Part shown: positions 25,869 to 29,844 of the stretch, one piece after another
Position numbering within the stretch: the first letter of the stretch is position 1
Layout: each line of letters begins with the position of its first letter
IMG/VR virus record: IMGVR_UViG_3300033143_000614
Location: 1-29,844 of that record
Direction: 5' to 3' (one strand)
From: a virus
DNA: 29,844 nt
Notes under the pieces: model-generated
The model's database searches: none
Told to the model about the DNA's origin: nothing
The model's input: the letters and a program-made list of their open reading frames with translations, nothing else
Made by a program: the position numbers and the translations under genes

Positions 25869-26996
25869 ATGGAATTAAAAGTAAGAGCCGTAAATGATGG
25901 AGGCGAAAAATCATCACAGCAAGTAGAACAAGAACTACTTGATAAGCACGAGAAAACTCTTGAACAGAAAGACAATGCTCCTGTAGCAACAAACGTTCAA
26001 GGTAATGAAGAAACTAATTCTCCGGTAACTGAAATAGTTGCAGAGAATAAACCTGAAGAGTCGCAAGACTTGACAGAAGAACAAGTTCTTTCACATATTA
26101 ATACTAGATACGATAAAAACATCGAATCGGTAAATCAATTGTTTGAAGAAAGAAATTCTTCAGAGGAATTACCGGAAGATGTGGCTGCGTATTTAAAGTA
26201 TAAAAAAGAAACAGGTAGAGGCATTAATGACTATGTTAAATTAAACAAAGATTTTAGTGCTATGGAACCTGATACTTTGCTAAGAAACTATTTTAAAGAA
26301 ACTGAAGAGGGACTTGATGATGAAGATATAGACTTTAAAATGGAAGAGTTCGGTTATGACGAAGAGATTGATGAACCGTCAGATGTAAAAAGAACTAAGA
26401 TAGCAAAGAAAAAACTTATTGCTAAAGCTAAGAAATACTTTACAGCACAAAAGGAAAAGTATAAACTACCCCTCGAGTCGAGTGGGGATGTTGTTTCTCA
26501 AAGTGACAGTAAAGAATATCAAGAGTATAAGCAATATTTAAAGGATGCTAAAACCTATAATGAGGAAAGCACTAGAAAAGGGGAGTGGTTTGATAAGAAA
26601 ACTAACGAACTTTTTAATAGTGAATTCAAAGGTTTTGAGTTTACGTTGGATGATAGAAAAGTTATTTTCTCTCCGGGTAACGCAGGCGAGCTTAAAAAGT
26701 CTCAATCGAGTCCAATGAATTTCGTAGGAAAATATTTGGATGAAAACGGGATGATGAAAGATGCGCGGGGTTATCATAGAGCTTTAGCAATCGCGATGAA
26801 TCCTGATAGGTTTGCGGACTTCTTTTATGAACAAGGCAAATCTGATGCAACTGATAGTGTTATGCGTAAGACAAAAAATATAAATATGTCTGAACGTAGA
26901 GTACCTGAAGTAACGCAAAAGGGAGGATTAAAGTTTAAAACAATGAACCCGAGCTCAGGCAAAGGTTTGAAGATTAAAAGTATTAAAAGAAAATAA
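25869..26996 (+). CDS. Putative capsid scaffolding protein, 375 aa
   Basis: Lies between portal and major capsid genes, the normal scaffold position. The N-terminal 75 residues are acidic and disordered; residues 76-200 are charged helix with a DEDIDFKMEEFGYDEEID acidic patch; the last 25 residues are basic (KGLKIKSIKRK at the end), which in known scaffolds binds the inner capsid surface. No protease motif (His/Ser/Asp) is evident. No sequence-family match is claimed. Confidence 0.68.
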   Translation: MELKVRAVNDGGEKSSQQVEQELLDKHEKTLEQKDNAPVATNVQGNEETNSPVTEIVAENKPEESQDLTEEQVLSHINTRYDKNIESVNQLFEERNSSEELPEDVAAYLKYKKETGRGINDYVKLNKDFSAMEPDTLLRNYFKETEEGLDDEDIDFKMEEFGYDEEIDEPSDVKRTKIAKKKLIAKAKKYFTAQKEKYKLPLESSGDVVSQSDSKEYQEYKQYLKDAKTYNEESTRKGEWFDKKTNELFNSEFKGFEFTLDDRKVIFSPGNAGELKKSQSSPMNFVGKYLDENGMMKDARGYHRALAIAMNPDRFADFFYEQGKSDATDSVMRKTKNINMSERRVPEVTQKGGLKFKTMNPSSGKGLKIKSIKRK

Positions 26997-27018
26997 TTAA
27001 CATTTAAAATATAAAGAT

Positions 27019-28500
27019 ATGGCAGGAGCAGTATTAGCAACGCCGGGATTTGATTTACAGCCTAGTGCACAACAAGTCCCGACATCGACAAATTACATTA
27101 CCGATTTTAACTTTTTAAATCAGTATCTACCTGATACTTATGAAAAAGAGTTTGAAAGATATGGTAATAGAACTATCTCATCATTTTTGAGATTAGTTGG
27201 TGCAGAAATGCCTTCAATGTCTGACCAAATAAAATGGGCAGAGCAAGGAAGGTTGCACACAAAGTATACACAATGTGGTTCAACAGCAGCAGCAGCGGCA
27301 ACAACAGGTATATTCCAAGTGAATGACCCGGCAGCACCCGCAGGTCTAGTTGCTCCAAGTGGAACAACAGCAACTAACCCGTTTACAGCAACCGCGGCTA
27401 TCGCTGTTAGAGTAGGACAAACAGTAATGCTTGTTCAAAATAATGGTTCAGGTAGTAATAAAGCGATTGTAACGAATGTAGATGTGGCTAACAACCGATT
27501 TACGGTATCATTTTATGATAACGGTGGTTATGCAGGTGCCGGTGGTGGTGCTTTCGTAGACACTGATGTAACAGTATTTATTTACGGTTCAGAGTTTGCA
27601 AAAGGAACTGACGGTATGGTTGGTTCACTTGAAGCAGACGATTACATATTTGCAAATAACCCTATCATTATAAAAGATAGATATAATGTAAGTGGTTCAG
27701 ATATGGCACAAATCGGATGGATTGAAGTAACTACCGAAGATGGTGCAGCAGGTTACTTGTGGTACTTAAAATCGGAGCACGAAACAAGACTTAGATTTGA
27801 TGATTACTTAGAAACAGCAATGGTTGAAGCAATGCCCGCTACTACAGCAGCAGGGGGTTCAGGTGCAGCAACAGCAGGTTTTATGGGGTCTGAAGGTGTT
27901 TTCTACGCAGTAGAGAATAGAGGAAATGTTTGGGGTGGTGGAAATCCAACTACTCTAGCAGATTTCGATGCTATGATTGGTAGATTAGACAACCAAGGCG
28001 CTATAGAAGAGAATGTAATTTTTGTTGACAGAAACTTCGGTTTTGATATCGATGATATGTTAGCAGCACAAAACTCTTATGGTGCGGGTGGTACATCTTA
28101 CGGATTGTTTGACAATGACGAAGAGATGGCTTTAAATTTAGGTTTCTCAGGTTTCCGTAGAGGATATGACTTCTACAAGTCTGATTGGAAATACTTAAAT
28201 GACCCAACAATGAGAGGTGGATTACCAACAGGAGCAAATTCAGGACGTATTAACGGACTTCTTGTACCTGCGGGTTCTACATCTGTATATGACCAAATTC
28301 TTGGTAAAAACGCTAAGAGACCTTTCTTACACGTTAGATATCGTGCTTCAGAAACTGAAGATAGACGATACAAGTCGTGGATTACAGGTTCAGCGGGAGG
28401 AGCAAGAACTTCTAGCTTAGATGCTATGGAGGTACACTTCTTATCTGAGAGAGCTTGTTGCGTTTTAGGCGCAAACAACTTCTTCTTATTTCAAGAGTAG
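27019..28500 (+). CDS. Major capsid protein
   Basis: The 493-aa protein has the position, size and pattern of the crAss-like/flavophage capsid family: an N-terminal segment with YITDFNFLNQYLPDTYEKEFERYGNRTISSFLRLVGAEMPSMSDQIKWAEQGRLHTKY (about 27-84), typical of an HK97-fold protein, and a conserved C-terminal half (RFDDYLETAMVEAMPA; RYRASETEDRRYKSW). Between about 85 and 200 lies an Ala/Gly/Thr-rich beta insertion that may project from the capsid surface. The ATG follows an A/T-rich leader; a terminator-like palindrome follows the stop by 18 bases. Confidence 0.85.
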   Translation: MAGAVLATPGFDLQPSAQQVPTSTNYITDFNFLNQYLPDTYEKEFERYGNRTISSFLRLVGAEMPSMSDQIKWAEQGRLHTKYTQCGSTAAAAATTGIFQVNDPAAPAGLVAPSGTTATNPFTATAAIAVRVGQTVMLVQNNGSGSNKAIVTNVDVANNRFTVSFYDNGGYAGAGGGAFVDTDVTVFIYGSEFAKGTDGMVGSLEADDYIFANNPIIIKDRYNVSGSDMAQIGWIEVTTEDGAAGYLWYLKSEHETRLRFDDYLETAMVEAMPATTAAGGSGAATAGFMGSEGVFYAVENRGNVWGGGNPTTLADFDAMIGRLDNQGAIEENVIFVDRNFGFDIDDMLAAQNSYGAGGTSYGLFDNDEEMALNLGFSGFRRGYDFYKSDWKYLNDPTMRGGLPTGANSGRINGLLVPAGSTSVYDQILGKNAKRPFLHVRYRASETEDRRYKSWITGSAGGARTSSLDAMEVHFLSERACCVLGANNFFLFQE

Positions 28501-28518
28501 TAGTTAGATTAGAAATGG

Positions 28519-28552
28519 GAGTGTCTTTAAAGACACTCTCTTTTCTTTTTTT
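28519..28552 (+). terminator. Terminator made from the dispersed palindrome, copy 7
   Basis: GAGTGTCTTTAAAGACACTC (28519-28538) is a perfect 20-bp palindrome, followed by TCTTTTC and a run of nine T. Placed right after the capsid gene, it can act as a rho-independent terminator in the rightward direction. Confidence 0.65.
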
Positions 28553-28579
28553 TTATAAATTATATTAAATTAAATTAAG

Positions 28580-29338
28580 ATGAAAAAGACAACACAAAAA
28601 TTCGTAGATAAAACCTACAAACTAAAAAGAGCAGCCGCTCCCCTTTCTTTTATATTACCAACAAGACATACTAAAAGATTTCCTTTATTACACTTTGATG
28701 AACAAACAGGTGTTAATAGAGAGTTAAGATATGCTAGAAACCAAAAGAGTGTATTTGTAGATGAGCAAGATGGAAACGTATTAGTTGAACCTGTAATATT
28801 TGAAGATGGTTTTTTAATGGTAAGAAAAAACAATCAAATGTTACAACAATTTTTACAGTACCACCCTTTAAATGGACTTAAATTTGAGGAAGTTGATAAA
28901 GAAAAAGATGCTTCTGAAGAATTAGAGTTATTAAATTTAGAGGTAGATGCTTTAGCTGAGGCTCAAGATTTAGATATATCTAAAGCTGAAAGTCTTGTTA
29001 AAGTAATATATGGTAGAGACACTTCTAAGATGACAAGTGCAGAAATAAAAAGAGATATATTAGTATATGCAAGACAAGAACCTGAAGAGTTTTTGAATTT
29101 ATTAGATGACACTATGGTTGATATCCAAAGTAAAGTTCAAACATTTTTTGATGAAGGTTTATTAGTTGAAAAGAAAAAAGGAGCAATCCATTTTGATACA
29201 GCTAAAAATAAAAAGAGAATGGTTGTAGTACCTAATGGTGAAGACAAACTTTTTATTGTAGCATCTTTCCTTCAAAGTGATGAAGGTATAGAAGCTTTAA
29301 AAATGCTTGAGAAAATATCTGAAATAGACGTGGAATAA
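28580..29338 (+). CDS. Head-associated protein, 252 aa
   Basis: First gene after the capsid. The N-terminus is basic (MKKTTQKFVDKTYKLKRAAAPLSFILPTRHTKRFPLL), then mixed beta strands (SVFVDEQDGNVLVEPVIF), an acidic helical middle, and a charged C-terminus. This arrangement is like a head-completion, minor capsid or decoration protein in crAss-like phages. No catalytic motif. Assigned by position and pattern only. Confidence 0.62.
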   Translation: MKKTTQKFVDKTYKLKRAAAPLSFILPTRHTKRFPLLHFDEQTGVNRELRYARNQKSVFVDEQDGNVLVEPVIFEDGFLMVRKNNQMLQQFLQYHPLNGLKFEEVDKEKDASEELELLNLEVDALAEAQDLDISKAESLVKVIYGRDTSKMTSAEIKRDILVYARQEPEEFLNLLDDTMVDIQSKVQTFFDEGLLVEKKKGAIHFDTAKNKKRMVVVPNGEDKLFIVASFLQSDEGIEALKMLEKISEIDVE

Positions 29339-29343
29339 ATTCG

Positions 29344-29351
29344 TATATTTG
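29344..29351 (+). promoter_or_regulatory. TATATTTG box before the 101-aa gene
   Basis: Exact -7 consensus 41 bases before the ATG at 29393. No clear -33 element is seen. Confidence 0.45.
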
Positions 29352-29392
29352 TATCGAGAATATTCTCACATAATTATTTTATTTTTTTTATT

Positions 29393-29698
29393 ATGCAAAA
29401 ATATATAAGTATTCCGGTTAAGAACGAACAAAATCAGTTAGTTCTTGTAAATGACATTGCTATTATAGAGCAAACTTCAACAACTAAAGTAGAAATTCAT
29501 TATACTTCAGGTAAAAAAGTTGAGGTTAACCACGATGCTATGGCTGCTAACAATGAAGAAATTAGAGATAGACTTCAAGACCACGTTGTAGCGTGCCTTG
29601 AACAATCTTGGACTAATGTTACTAATCAAGTAACTTTTAATGGTATTTCTGATGCAGCAGGTGGAGTGGTAGAGGTTACAAGTTTAGCATTTGCTTAA
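29393..29698 (+). CDS. Small virion-type protein, 101 aa
   Basis: MQKYISIPVKNEQNQLVLVNDIAIIEQTSTTKVEIHYTSGKKVEVNH... is a beta-strand-rich N-terminal part, followed by a helix (NEEIRDRLQDHVVACLEQSWTNV) and a strand-rich end. The pattern is common next to the capsid in Bacteroidota phages and may be a head or neck decoration subunit. No membrane segment or enzyme motif. It is followed by a strong terminator. Confidence 0.65.
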   Translation: MQKYISIPVKNEQNQLVLVNDIAIIEQTSTTKVEIHYTSGKKVEVNHDAMAANNEEIRDRLQDHVVACLEQSWTNVTNQVTFNGISDAAGGVVEVTSLAFA

Positions 29699-29723
29699 TC
29701 GTAATTTATTTCACAAGCAAGAG

Positions 29724-29756
29724 AGAGGGCAAAAAAAACTTGCCCTCTTTTTTTTT
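29724..29756 (+). terminator. Rho-independent terminator
   Basis: Stem AGAGGGCAA / TTGCCCTCT (29724-29732, 29740-29748) with a 7-base loop, followed by a T-run to 29756. It closes the 101-aa gene's transcript. Confidence 0.9.
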
Positions 29757-29758
29757 CT

Positions 29759-29766
29759 TATCTTTG
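29759..29766 (+). promoter_or_regulatory. TATCTTTG box with ATG 5 bases downstream
   Basis: Exact -7 box immediately after the terminator; a TTG lies 16 bases upstream (29740-29742). The ATG of the last gene is at 29772, so the message would be nearly leaderless, as at 8135 and 12601. Confidence 0.5.
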
Positions 29767-29771
29767 TATCT

Positions 29772-29844
29772 ATGATAAACGAAGTAAGAAATGCGGTACT
29801 TGCATTTTTAAATAAAAACAACTATGGTTATATAACACCTCAAG
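29772..29844 (+). CDS. Start of a virion-type gene, cut by window edge
   Basis: 24 codons are visible: MINEVRNAVLAFLNKNNYGYITPQ. This 'VR-aVLafLNKnn-GYiTPq' start is one I associate with conserved structural (neck or connector) genes in Bacteroidota phages downstream of the capsid. Only the start can be seen, so length and role are unknown. Confidence 0.55.
   Translation, partial: MINEVRNAVLAFLNKNNYGYITPQ

Overview
The window looks like part of the genome of a tailed double-stranded DNA phage that infects a Bacteroidota host, probably a flavobacterium-like one. The DNA is AT-rich. Start codons lack Shine-Dalgarno sequences and sit behind A/T-rich leaders. Promoter-like boxes have the Bacteroidota form TAnnTTTG. 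The TerL, portal and major capsid proteins (about 750, 811 and 493 aa) have sizes and sequences that would fit a crAss-like or marine flavophage lineage, but I could not test that placement. No tRNA, rRNA, CRISPR array or insertion sequence was seen.

Layout. Positions 1-7566 form a leftward (minus strand) block of early or metabolic genes. It holds a Sak3/DUF1071-type annealing protein (cut by the window edge), two small proteins resembling only domain IV of DnaA, many small unknowns, a class-II glutamine amidotransferase fused to a gamma-glutamylcyclotransferase, and a putative glutamine-synthetase-fold amidoligase. Positions 7567-8735 are a control region with few genes: hairpins, a G-rich polypurine tract, one small rightward gene with a terminator, a repeat cluster next to an AT tract (possible origin) and a promoter. 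From 8736 to the end almost everything runs rightward: groEL, a secreted protein and groES; a lone antisense MarR-like gene; a long run of small, very basic proteins; envelope and lysis genes (lipoprotein, outer-membrane barrel, LDLa-like secreted protein, thioredoxin-like protein, small membrane proteins, M15 endolysin, holin); virion-associated proteins; then terminase, portal, scaffold candidate, major capsid protein and head-associated genes.

Most notable signals. (1) Two minus-strand hammerhead ribozymes at 3845-3895 and 6533-6587, with the complete core, the same loops and different but complementary stems. Each lies about 20-25 nt before a start codon, the second before the amidoligase gene. 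(2) A dispersed 18-bp palindrome, AGTGTCTTTAAAGACACT and variants, present seven times. Three copies lie inside genes in three different reading frames. One copy shares bases with stem III of the second ribozyme and could act as a competing fold. (3) An amidoligase / amidotransferase / GGCT gene set that probably makes or trims amide bonds on an unknown substrate. (4) A block of protamine-like or histone-H1-like lysine-rich proteins that may condense DNA or enter the virion.

How the parts fit together. Early leftward genes would handle replication, recombination and host or peptide modification, with ribozymes processing their transcripts. Late rightward genes would supply a phage chaperonin, DNA-binding small proteins, lysis functions and the head-assembly module. 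Functions are inferred from sequence patterns read by eye; no database search was possible.
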